From G963669295 sp963669295 (GTDB lineage: Bacteria > Bacteroidota > Bacteroidia > Flavobacteriales_D > CALLUQ01), in contig OY769938.1 in assembly GCA_963669295.1 (NCBI GenBank), positions 1,736,001-1,800,000 of the forward strand: 64,000 nt of DNA. Reading direction: 5' to 3'. Positions within the stretch are counted from its first letter, which is position 1, and each line of letters begins with the position of its first letter. Position numbers and translations under genes: made by a program. Below the pieces are notes generated by a model. The model did no database searches, had not been told where the DNA came from, and saw only the letters and a program-made list of their open reading frames with translations. This document shows, piece by piece, positions 44,971 to 52,622 of this stretch.

Positions 44971-45346
44971 TTGTCTAATTGAGTTGCTTGATTAAGGTTA
45001 TTGCAGTACATGATTACTCCCATTCGGTTTATGAATAGCTGCCAAACAACTACCCCTTTCCAGAAAGATACTCATTAAATAGAAAAACAGCTCAGGGTTG
45101 TGCCTAAACCGTTATGGCTTGTGTTCCTTGTTGTATTTGGTTATTTAGGGTTTGATCCCTAATCGATAACCCTTGCCCAATGGAGTATGGATCATTTTTC
45201 TGAACAAAAAGCATCCCTCCCTTTTGTGCAAATATTGTGCAAGAAAAAAGGGCTTCGAGTTACAAAACCCGAAGCCCTTGCGACATCTAATGAAAGCGAT
45301 TGAACCAATTTAGTTGATCCTTGCTGCCAGGAAAAGAAATCAACCT
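44971..45346. other. Intergenic region without recognised gene
   Basis: 376 bp. The only feature I see is the terminator at 45248-45279, which belongs to the FG-GAP protein gene on the minus strand. Confidence 0.5.
45248..45279 (-). terminator. Intrinsic terminator of the FG-GAP/T9SS gene
   Basis: AAGGGCTTCG and CGAAGCCCTT form a perfect 10-bp stem. On the minus strand the stem is followed by TTTTTTCTT. It lies 68 nt beyond the stop at 45347. Confidence 0.85.
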
Positions 45347-47743
45347 TTACTCCTTTACCAGCTTAATCATTGAATGGTTGTTACTGTATTCAACCTGCAA
45401 AAAATAAACTCCTGTAGGTTCATCAATGCTCAGGTTCAAGAATTGACGATTGTAAAACCGGTGTTGCTGTACCACTCGGCCGGTCATGTCTGTAATGGTA
45501 ATGCCAATTGCTGCTTCAACAGCACCCAGGTTTAACGTAAATGCTCCCTTTGTGGGGTTGGGGTATGCCACCAATTCGCGCGCAGTTGATTCGAAAACAC
45601 CTACAGTAGTAATCAAGTTACAGGCCGATGTATCTGCACACCCTGTTGTTGTATCGGTAATGATTACCGCATAGTTACCATTCGCTGTTGGTGTAAAGGT
45701 AGCTGCTGTTTCTCCTGCAACAGGGCTATATCCATTGTTGCAGTCAACCCACTGGTAGGTATACCCACTGTTGCTTTGGGCAGTCAGCACAATTCCTGAA
45801 ACGGTTACCGCAGTGTCTACTGTTTCCAGGGTTAGATTGAGTGTAACTACAGAGTCGCACCCCGCCACATTGGTAACTGTAGCGGTATAACTCCCCGAAG
45901 CGGTATAAGTGGTATTATTGGTAGCCCAGAAATAGAAGTCGCAAGCAACTACTGTTTCTGATCCGCTGTTGCTGTTATGAATGGTGAGGTTTAAGGTCAC
46001 CACCGAATCGCAGCCTACTGAGTTGGTAAGGGTAGCACTGTAGCTCCCTGAATTGGTGTAGGTGGTACCATTCGTTGCCCAGGTATAGCTGTCGCAGGCA
46101 GTCGCTGTTTCGGTGCCTGTGGTACTGTTCAAGATGGTGAGGTTTAATGTGGCAATGGAGTCGCAGCCCACTGAGTTTGTTAAGGTAGCTACATAGGCTC
46201 CGGAAGTTGAATACGTGTTTCCGTTTGCCGACCACGTGTAGCTATTGCAAGCAGTTACCGATTCCGATCCTGTTGTACTGTTGTTGATGGTGAGGTGGAG
46301 GGTAGCCACCGAATCGCAACCCGCCATATTGGTTAAGGTAGTACTATAACTGCCCGAAGTGGAGTAGGTGGTGGTGTTTGCCGACCAGGTGTAATTTCCA
46401 CAAGCGGTCACCGACTCACTTCCTGCATTGCTGTTGTTGATGGTAAGGTGCAATGTAACCACCGAGTCGCAACCCACCGCATTGGTTAGGGTAGCACTAT
46501 AACTTCCTGAATTGGTATAGGTTACATTATTCGCTGGCCAGGTATAGCTGTTGCACGTGGTGATCGACTCGCTTCCTGTGTTGCTGTTGTTGATCGTTAG
46601 ATGGAGTGTTGCCACCGAATCGCAACCTGCTGCATTGGTTAAAGTAGCATTATAACTCCCCGAACCGGAGTAGGTGATATTGTTCGCTGTCCAGGTATAA
46701 CTGTTGCAAGCCACTACAGATTCCGACCCGGTAGTGCTATTAAGAATGGTAAGGTTGATGGTTAAAATACTATCGCATCCTTCAACACTGGGAATGGTAT
46801 CTGTATATGTGCCTGAAGTGGTGTAGGTTTCATCGCCACTAGGAACGGTGTAGCTGTTGCAAACTGCCGGTGAAATACTTCCTAACAAAGGGGGGCAAAC
46901 TCGAAACAGGTAGGCCGAGCCAGAGCCTGAAACAGTGTTTCCGCCCACCTCATCTTCATCTTCCTGGTAAGCGCCAATAAGGGCATAGTTACCACTGATG
47001 GCAGCGGTAAAGCCAAACCAATCGGCATCTGCCCGATCGGAGGCCGCCACCTTTTGTAGTTCTCCCCAGCTGCCTCCGTTACGCTCAAAAATATACGCTG
47101 AGCCAGCTTTATCAAGTGTATTCCCTCCTGTAGTATCTTCATCTTCCTGGTAAGCACCAACAACAGCATAGTTGCCACTGATCGATACCGTAGCACCAAA
47201 TAAATCTACAGCAGCCCTATCAGAAGCCACAATTTTTTGTGCTTCATTCCATGTTCCCCCTCCATCGCGCTCAAAGATATAGGCCGAGCCAGCCGATAAA
47301 AGTGTGTTGTTTCCTGTTGCATCTTCATCTTCCGTTTCTGCTCCAACAATGGCATAGGTTCCATCAATGGCGAGCGATTTGCCAAAATGATCGGAGTTGG
47401 CTCGATCGGAGGCTACTATTTTCTGCACCTCATTCCACGTACCTCCACCATCTCGTTCAAAAAGGTATACCGAACCGGCCGAGCTTATGGTGTTGGCTCC
47501 CACCGCATCTTCATCTTCATTTTGCGCTCCAACCAAAGCATAATTGCCACTAATTGCCACGGCATAGCCGAACCAATCGTTGAAAGCCCTATCAGAAGCC
47601 ACTATTTTTTGCACTTCGTTCCAGGTACCTCCACCATCTCGCTCAAAAATATAGGCCGAGCCAGCCGAAGTGAGTGTGTTGTTCCCTGCCGCATCTTCAT
47701 CTTCCTTGTACACGCCAGCAATGATGTAGTTGCCACTAATTGC
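45347..47743 (-). CDS. FG-GAP/Cys-rich repeat protein with T9SS type A CTD (part after frameshift)
   Basis: This is the main part (798 residues) of a protein that begins at 48252 and is broken by a frameshift at ~47744. It holds the rest of FG-GAP-type repeat 3 and repeats 4-7 (SDRA-x-D-x-FG, ISGNYAIVGA, SAYIFERDGGGTW), then seven ~56-residue modules with paired Cys: ACNSYTW...TYT-SGSY-ATLTN-GCDSVVTLNLTI. A PKD-like stretch and a type A sorting domain follow (VAYPNPTKGAFTLNLG, then GVYFLQVEYSNNHSMIKLVKE). It should be secreted by T9SS and surface-attached. Role not known; repeats suggest adhesion. No true start codon belongs to this segment; the frame should be joined to the next entry. Confidence 0.85.
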   Translation of the reverse strand, partial: AISGNYIIAGVYKEDEDAAGNNTLTSAGSAYIFERDGGGTWNEVQKIVASDRAFNDWFGYAVAISGNYALVGAQNEDEDAVGANTISSAGSVYLFERDGGGTWNEVQKIVASDRANSDHFGKSLAIDGTYAIVGAETEDEDATGNNTLLSAGSAYIFERDGGGTWNEAQKIVASDRAAVDLFGATVSISGNYAVVGAYQEDEDTTGGNTLDKAGSAYIFERNGGSWGELQKVAASDRADADWFGFTAAISGNYALIGAYQEDEDEVGGNTVSGSGSAYLFRVCPPLLGSISPAVCNSYTVPSGDETYTTSGTYTDTIPSVEGCDSILTINLTILNSTTGSESVVACNSYTWTANNITYSGSGSYNATLTNAAGCDSVATLHLTINNSNTGSESITTCNSYTWPANNVTYTNSGSYSATLTNAVGCDSVVTLHLTINNSNAGSESVTACGNYTWSANTTTYSTSGSYSTTLTNMAGCDSVATLHLTINNSTTGSESVTACNSYTWSANGNTYSTSGAYVATLTNSVGCDSIATLNLTILNSTTGTETATACDSYTWATNGTTYTNSGSYSATLTNSVGCDSVVTLNLTIHNSNSGSETVVACDFYFWATNNTTYTASGSYTATVTNVAGCDSVVTLNLTLETVDTAVTVSGIVLTAQSNSGYTYQWVDCNNGYSPVAGETAATFTPTANGNYAVIITDTTTGCADTSACNLITTVGVFESTARELVAYPNPTKGAFTLNLGAVEAAIGITITDMTGRVVQQHRFYNRQFLNLSIDEPTGVYFLQVEYSNNHSMIKLVKE

Positions 47744-48252
47744 TAAGAAAATCCGAATTCATCGTCTGCAGCCCTGTCGGAGGCCACAATTTTTTGGGCA
47801 AAGTTCCAGTTTCCTCCACCATCTCGTTCGTAAATATAGGCCGAGCCGGCTTCGCTTAAAGTACCGGTACCCATGGCGTTATGGTCTTCCTGGTAAGCAC
47901 CCACCACAGCGTAATTACCACTGATGGCCACCGATCGCCCATACCAGTCTCCTGGAGCACGATCGCTCGCTACAAGCTTTTGGGCTTGCGTCCAGTTTCC
48001 TCCGCCATCCTTTTCAAAAATGTATGCCGCTCCGGCTCCGTTAAGGGGGTTGTTCCCTAACTCATCGTCGTCTTCATAAATGGCACCTACAATGGCATAA
48101 TTTCCATCTATAGACACATTGATGCCAAAAAAGTCGTTGACACCTCCCCTATCAAGAGCAACAATTTTTTGATGCTCTGAAAACAATTGGGCAATGCCCT
48201 GGGTAGTAAAAAGCAGCATGAATGCTAACACTGGGAATATTTTTGAGCTCAT
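47743..48252 (-). CDS. N-terminal part of the frameshifted FG-GAP protein
   Basis: 169 residues: a signal peptide (ending TTQGIAQ), FG-GAP-type repeats 1 and 2 and the start of repeat 3, ending ...SDRAADDEFGFS and an early TAG. The interrupted repeat continues in the neighbouring frame (AISGNYIIAGVYKEDEDA) immediately afterwards. One extra T in TTTTCTTAG restores the frame and gives a 968-residue protein. This is therefore either a recent inactivating deletion, a sequencing or assembly error, or a phase-variation site; the first two are more likely. Confidence 0.85.
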   Translation of the reverse strand: MSSKIFPVLAFMLLFTTQGIAQLFSEHQKIVALDRGGVNDFFGINVSIDGNYAIVGAIYEDDDELGNNPLNGAGAAYIFEKDGGGNWTQAQKLVASDRAPGDWYGRSVAISGNYAVVGAYQEDHNAMGTGTLSEAGSAYIYERDGGGNWNFAQKIVASDRAADDEFGFS

Positions 48253-48307
48253 AATCCTAAGTTTAATGAATGAATAATTGCTGTTTTTAATTCTGCTGAG
48301 CCAAAGA

Positions 48308-48366
48308 AGAGCCTGTAGGAAAAGTCATGGTGTTAACTCCAATTGAGAATTCGCCTAACAGGCTCT
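48308..48366. promoter_or_regulatory. Long inverted repeat upstream of the FG-GAP gene
   Basis: AGAGCCTGTAGG (48308-48319) pairs with CCTAACAGGCTCT (48354-48366) with one bulged base around a 34-nt loop. It lies between the TPR-HTH gene and the FG-GAP gene; either a terminator or a leader structure. Confidence 0.35.
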
Positions 48367-48490
48367 ATAGCTCAAAAATTATGACGGCAATTTAGCTTGG
48401 GAAAGCAGTTACATCAAGGCTTGTAGAGATGTTGTAGAGATATTTGTCGGGGAGTTTTTAGCTTAAAAGGCAGCAAAAAACTACTTAACT

Positions 48491-50185
48491 CTAGAACTGG
48501 CTTAAGAAATCGAAGAGGTTGACTTCTTTCTCCAAATTCATTTTTTTACGCACTCGATAACGGGCCATGTCAACACTTTTGGGGTTGATATTCATCAACA
48601 CCGAAATCTCTTTGGAAGACATGTTGATTTTAATGAGTGACAATAGCCGCAGATCGTTGGCATTTAATTCAGGAAATTGTTCCTTCAATTTTTTGAAGAA
48701 CAAAGAGCTAATTTGATCCACGTGTTGGTCAAACACTTCTTTATCGGTGTTCATGCCCACACTAATCAATTGCATCAATTGGCTTGAGCTGTTTTGATTG
48801 CCTGATTTGATTCCTTCCTTGAGGTTTTCCAACAAGTCATTTTTATGTACAATATGTTGTGCCAGGGTTTGCAGTTCCTTGTTTTTGTATTCTACTTCGG
48901 AAGCGAGTTGTTGATTTTGCAATGCTGTTTTTTCCAGGTCGGATTGTAGCAATTCTTTTTGAGTGGCTTCCAACTGTTGCTGTTGTTGATGAAGTAAGGC
49001 CTGGTGTTTTCGTTTTCGTTGCTGAATCACATAAATAAAGAACACTAGCAATACCAGCAACACCACACAAACAATGAGGATATAAATTCGAAAAGAAGCT
49101 ACCCGTTGTTCTTGCTGCAAGGTCTTGTTCTTCTGCTTTTCGAGCATCAAGTCTTTCTCCTTCACCGTCGCCTTGTATTTCGACTCCAGTTCTTCCATGG
49201 TGGAGATGTTCTCTGCATTTAAGATTTCATCTTTCAGAACAATGAATTTCTCCATGTATTGCAACGACTCCTCATAGTTGCCCATGGCTTTATAAGCTTT
49301 GGCCTTGAGCTCATACAAATCCCTAATGGATGGTTTTAATTCAATTTTTTCTGCCAACTCCAGGCTTTTGTCGGCATGGTACAGGCACGAGTCGTAAGCA
49401 TGCAACAAAAGAAATTGCTCCGCCAAATTGTTATGGAATATAGATTGCCCCTGGAGGTTTTCAGAGTTCTGACCATAAGCCATGGCAGTTCTAAAGCTGG
49501 CCAGTGCTTCTTTATTTCGTTCTCCTTTGTCTTGTATAAAACCAAGGTTAGAATAAATCATTGCCAACTTCCCCGAGTCATTGCGCTCGTGGTAGTATTC
49601 TAAAGAGAAATCCAACGCATCAATCGCCTTATCGATTTGTCCCATTTGAGCTGCAGCCAATGCTTTGAGTATTTGTGCATTGATCAGGTAAACTTTGTTT
49701 TCGCGGTGTTGGTCGTATACAATTGCTGAATCGGCATACTCCTGGCTTTTTTGGTAATTCTTTGTGTAGTAAAACACTGTCGCAATGTTATAATAGGAAA
49801 GCGAAATGCCATTGCGATAATTCAATTCCGTTTCAATTTCAATGGCTTCAAAGCAAAGTTCAAGCGATCGTTCGTACTCCCCTCGATAGCGGTAAAGTGC
49901 TGCCAGGCTGTTTTTTATGTTTCCAATGTATTTTGGGAAGTCTTGCGCCTCGCTAAATTCTAGCACTTCCATGAAATACTCTTCTGAAAGGGTATAATTG
50001 CCTACTGCATCAAAGTAGTCTCCTATTCGAATCAGTCCCCGCACTTGCTCCTCCACATCCTTGTCTTTTACTGCTTGCTCGTACGCCTCTGCCAAATCTT
50101 TCGGAGGAGTGGTAATGAGGGAGTCTTGCCCCATTGAGGAGATCGCTTGAAAAAACAGGAACGTAAAAAGCAGTGTTCTCAGCAT
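48491..50185 (-). CDS. TPR protein with membrane segment and LuxR-like HTH
   Basis: 564 residues. A signal peptide (ending AISSMGQ) is followed by about six TPR repeats (residues ~30-310; YNIATVFYYTKNYQKS, MIYSNLGFIQDKGERN). A membrane segment lies at ~366-386, then a long coiled coil and, at ~510-562, a LuxR/GerE-type helix-turn-helix: NDLRLLSLIKINMSSKEISVLMNINPKSVDMARYRVRKK. The layout gives a periplasmic TPR sensor joined to a cytoplasmic DNA-binding domain, a plan common in Bacteroidota. The regulon is unknown; the FG-GAP cargo gene lies next on the same strand. ATG 50185 was chosen because it begins the signal peptide. Confidence 0.88.
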   Translation of the reverse strand: MLRTLLFTFLFFQAISSMGQDSLITTPPKDLAEAYEQAVKDKDVEEQVRGLIRIGDYFDAVGNYTLSEEYFMEVLEFSEAQDFPKYIGNIKNSLAALYRYRGEYERSLELCFEAIEIETELNYRNGISLSYYNIATVFYYTKNYQKSQEYADSAIVYDQHRENKVYLINAQILKALAAAQMGQIDKAIDALDFSLEYYHERNDSGKLAMIYSNLGFIQDKGERNKEALASFRTAMAYGQNSENLQGQSIFHNNLAEQFLLLHAYDSCLYHADKSLELAEKIELKPSIRDLYELKAKAYKAMGNYEESLQYMEKFIVLKDEILNAENISTMEELESKYKATVKEKDLMLEKQKNKTLQQEQRVASFRIYILIVCVVLLVLLVFFIYVIQQRKRKHQALLHQQQQQLEATQKELLQSDLEKTALQNQQLASEVEYKNKELQTLAQHIVHKNDLLENLKEGIKSGNQNSSSQLMQLISVGMNTDKEVFDQHVDQISSLFFKKLKEQFPELNANDLRLLSLIKINMSSKEISVLMNINPKSVDMARYRVRKKMNLEKEVNLFDFLSQF

Positions 50186-50367
50186 GCTGTTAGTGGTGAT
50201 GGGATGATCTGGCAATTTATAAATTTTGAGTGAGGAGGCGATGAGTTAAACGTCTTTATGAAATGTAGCGAAAGCGATGGGGTAACTGTAGAAGTTCTGT
50301 TATTTTTGCGGTAATTTCGACAATGCTGACCCTTCGAAAATCTCCACAACCCTATGGAGCTATTGTT

Positions 50368-50874
50368 TTATTCCAGCCGCTTATAAATTAACGGTGAAGA
50401 ATAGTCTATTTTTTCTGGGTATTTCTCTTCTGTAGAATAATTTGCATAGTAAAAGAGCTGATCATTGTTCAAGATCATTTCAGATTTGTACGACCGGGTT
50501 TTCTTCCCTGGGTAAATAATTGCTTTATGGACTAACGTGTCTTTTTTTATTTCAGCAGTTCCTCTATGCGTTTCCCCTTTTGGACCTGACAGGAAATAGA
50601 TAAACTTATTGTTTTCAAGCAGGTACGCTCCCTCATAAACGCCAAATAATCGTCCACTTTTTCCATAAAGGTGGTTGGTTGCCATCAATAACCTTCCTTC
50701 AGGTGAAAACTGATATTCCAGGATGGAGTAAAACGAAGAATCTTTTGCCATTCCTTTCCATTTTCCTTCCATGAATTCGAGGTTGCTCATCTCAATTATC
50801 GAACTGCTTTCTTCTTGAGCATTGCATATTGGCAAATACAATATCCAGATGAAAATGAGTATTAGTTTGTTCAT
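50368..50874 (-). CDS. Small exported protein of unknown function
   Basis: 168 residues with a signal peptide (ending ICNAQ). The mature part SNLEFMEGKWKGMAKDSSFYSILEYQF...LMATNHLYGKSGRLFGVYEG is a lipocalin-like beta-barrel pattern (a GxW near the N-terminus), as in several Bacteroidota DUFs such as DUF6265; I cannot place it firmly. The base composition is more A+T-rich than in neighbours to the left. Function unknown. Confidence 0.72.
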   Translation of the reverse strand: MNKLILIFIWILYLPICNAQEESSSIIEMSNLEFMEGKWKGMAKDSSFYSILEYQFSPEGRLLMATNHLYGKSGRLFGVYEGAYLLENNKFIYFLSGPKGETHRGTAEIKKDTLVHKAIIYPGKKTRSYKSEMILNNDQLFYYANYSTEEKYPEKIDYSSPLIYKRLE

Positions 50875-51028
50875 ATTGGTTCCTGTTTAACTATTGTATA
50901 GCCACAATTTAGTGAATTTGAGGGTCATAATGCTAAAGAATTGGTGAGCATGAATGTATTTCATGGAAACAATGTGGGGGACGGCATTAAAGCTTAGCAT
51001 TTTGTATAAAATGTGTTGATAGCAGTTA

Positions 51029-52162
51029 TTAGAATTTAACATCCAGGTCAAACCTGATTCTACTTCCGGTTTCTTTCGTTAGCCCATAAGGAATAAGTTG
51101 TTCAACCACATAGTATTTCATTGTTAATCTCACTTTTTTAGCGATCATATGGCCCGCAACGAGTTCAACTCCATTATAATTGGTTAATCTACCATCTGGC
51201 GATCCCGAAGAAGAATAATCCCACCTGACCCAATCATTTTGAGCCATAAAGTCAAGCACTGAATATTGTTGGAGATATGCATAACTTGCTTTAAACAACC
51301 AATCTCCTTTTTGTTTTAGTAATCCATGTTTTAACCCAACTGTCACTCCTGATTTTTGCTCTTTGAATTTGGTTGATATAGAATCGTTTTGATTATAATC
51401 CTGGAGGTTGTAATAATAGTCTAATTCAATGTTCAACATTGACTTTTTTACGATATTGAAGCGAGTGCCTACGTGAAGAATTGAATAATCAATTTCAAAT
51501 GTTTCATTGCCGTCTGGAATATTAGGAACATTCCTAAACAGGTAAAAGGAAGGGAATAGTTCAACACGATTTTTTAAAAGCTTCATGTAAGTCTGATATC
51601 CTTGAAAATAAGTGTCCTCACCAAGGGATTTGCCTTTTGTTGATATGATAAAATGCCCCGCCCTAACATTAGCTTCATTGATGAATTTTGAATGAAATTG
51701 AAACCTTTTTCCAAAAGAAACTCCTTCAGGATATACATTATCACTCCAAAAGAGTTCATTATTTTTTTCAAATGGAAAAGCATTCTTTCCAGCCCAAAAC
51801 TTGAATTCATTGTGCTCGATCTGGAAGTATGTTTTTTCTAGCCCAATTGGCAAGGTTCCAAATTCTTTAGACCCACTTCCTAAAGTTAACTGAGGGTCTT
51901 GCTGTTTAACAGGGTTTCCTGTTCTTATCCGAAAGCCGATGCTATACCAACTTTCCAAATATTCTGCTCCAGCTCTTAATCTATAACGAAACCGGGTTCT
52001 GTTGTCGCGAAAAGACCCATCTGCCTTTTTTGAATTCCAATCTTGCTCCACACGAAAACGAAAGTCACCTTCAAAGCTTAGCTTAGACTTAATAGAGTCT
52101 ATTTGAGCTAATATCGCTGTTGGAATAATCAGTAGTATTAATATGATCGTTTTTGCCTTCAA
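51029..52162 (-). CDS. Porin-like outer-membrane beta-barrel protein
   Basis: 377 residues. The signal peptide (KAKTIILILLIIPTAILAQ) and the mature part rich in F-x-F, Y-x-x-R and G-x-R strands, with SFEGDFRFRVEQDWN, NRTRFRYRLRAGAEYLESWYSIGFRIRTGNP and FWAGKNAFPFEKNNELFWSDNVYPEGVSFG, point to a phosphate-selective-porin or alginate-export-like outer-membrane channel. The start is a TTG at 52162; the open frame runs upstream to 52285 but those residues lie in tRNA-fragment-bearing DNA and are not coding. The A+T content is high, in keeping with acquisition near the attachment site. Confidence 0.75.
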   Translation of the reverse strand: MKAKTIILILLIIPTAILAQIDSIKSKLSFEGDFRFRVEQDWNSKKADGSFRDNRTRFRYRLRAGAEYLESWYSIGFRIRTGNPVKQQDPQLTLGSGSKEFGTLPIGLEKTYFQIEHNEFKFWAGKNAFPFEKNNELFWSDNVYPEGVSFGKRFQFHSKFINEANVRAGHFIISTKGKSLGEDTYFQGYQTYMKLLKNRVELFPSFYLFRNVPNIPDGNETFEIDYSILHVGTRFNIVKKSMLNIELDYYYNLQDYNQNDSISTKFKEQKSGVTVGLKHGLLKQKGDWLFKASYAYLQQYSVLDFMAQNDWVRWDYSSSGSPDGRLTNYNGVELVAGHMIAKKVRLTMKYYVVEQLIPYGLTKETGSRIRFDLDVKF

Positions 52163-52249
52163 TTTGATGACAACTATGATACAAATATAATTTAGTGTTT
52201 GTTGCTTTACCAAACAAAGTCTACCGCTTACGCGGCAGGGTTTATCATT

Positions 52250-52267
52250 AAGTGGAGACGATGGGAG
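52250..52267 (-). repeat. Second, shorter copy of the tRNA-Ala 3' end
   Basis: 18 bp (AGTGGAGACGATGGGAGT) are identical to 52426-52443, the acceptor and T-arm end of the tRNA fragment. Identity stops inside the T loop. It looks like a footprint of another integration or a decayed attachment site. Confidence 0.6.
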
Positions 52268-52389
52268 TACCTGCGGTGATCCCACCTTTCCCGAAGTCTA
52301 AAATCAAAGCCTAAACGCTAACGCTTGTTTGTCTTTTTTCATTTTTACAAGCCTATTGAAGCAAGCTTCACCGGCTTTCCAAAACGAAA

Positions 52390-52416
52390 AAAGCCCTGCA
52401 CTACGTGCAAGGCTTT
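52390..52416 (-). terminator. Intrinsic terminator downstream of the tRNA-Ala fragment
   Basis: On the minus strand AAAGCCTTGCAC pairs with GTGCAGGGCTTT (one G-U pair, 3-nt loop) and is followed by TTTTCG. It lies 11 nt beyond the tRNA 3' end, as expected for the original tRNA gene's terminator, which supports native chromosome to the left. Confidence 0.75.
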
Positions 52417-52427
52417 GATCTCTTTAG

Positions 52428-52469
52428 TGGAGACGATGGGAGTCGAACCCACGACCTCTTGACTGCCAG
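52428..52469 (-). other. Attachment site: 3' fragment of tRNA-Ala(GGC)
   Basis: On the minus strand the sequence is tRNA positions 32-73: anticodon loop CTGGCAG (anticodon GGC), 3' anticodon strand TCAAG, variable loop AGGTC, T arm GTGGG-TTCGACT-CCCAT and acceptor strand CGTCTCC-A. The U70 of the G3-U70 pair that identifies alanine tRNAs is present. No CCA is encoded. Identity with a tRNA ends exactly at the 5' edge of the anticodon loop, where CTTGA would be needed but CGTGT-like sequence occurs. This is the expected att remnant of a tyrosine-recombinase element in a tRNA gene; the orientation places the element to the right. Confidence 0.8.
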
Positions 52470-52473
52470 ACAC

Positions 52474-52505
52474 GGAAAAGACATTTTGATTTTACTTGCT
52501 TTTCC
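52474..52505. promoter_or_regulatory. Inverted repeat beside the attachment site
   Basis: GGAAAAG (52474-52480) and CTTTTCC (52499-52505) are a perfect 7-bp inverted repeat starting 5 nt from the att fragment. It may be a recombinase arm-type or excisionase binding site. Confidence 0.35.
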
Positions 52506-52585
52506 TTGCGATGCCTTGATATTGCTACAATAATGGCGGTTTTTATTTCGTTTTCTTTTTAGGTGCCAACATTGTTTTTGAACAA

Positions 52586-52608
52586 ATGTGTATACCAATG
52601 TGTAAACC
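52586..52608 (+). repeat. 11-bp direct repeats upstream of the integrase
   Basis: ATGTGTATACC (52586-52596) and ATGTGTAAACC (52598-52608) differ by one base and lie 15 nt before the integrase ATG. They may be an autoregulatory operator or recombinase arm sites. Confidence 0.4.
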
Positions 52609-52622
52609 GAAAACAAGAAATT

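Larger units (their letters stand above)
52163..52622. other. Junction region between the porin gene and the integrase gene
   Basis: 460 bp with no protein gene. It contains the short tRNA-end copy (52250-52267), the terminator (52390-52416), the tRNA-Ala 3' fragment (52428-52469), an inverted repeat (52474-52505) and the direct repeats before the integrase (52586-52608). Confidence 0.8.

Noticed and set aside
52163..52285. N-terminal extension of the porin-like protein
   Set aside because: The extra 41 residues run through the short tRNA-end copy and precede a good signal peptide beginning at the TTG at 52162.
52428..52469. Intact tRNA-Ala gene
   Set aside because: Only positions 32-73 are present; the 5' half and the 5' anticodon strand are missing.
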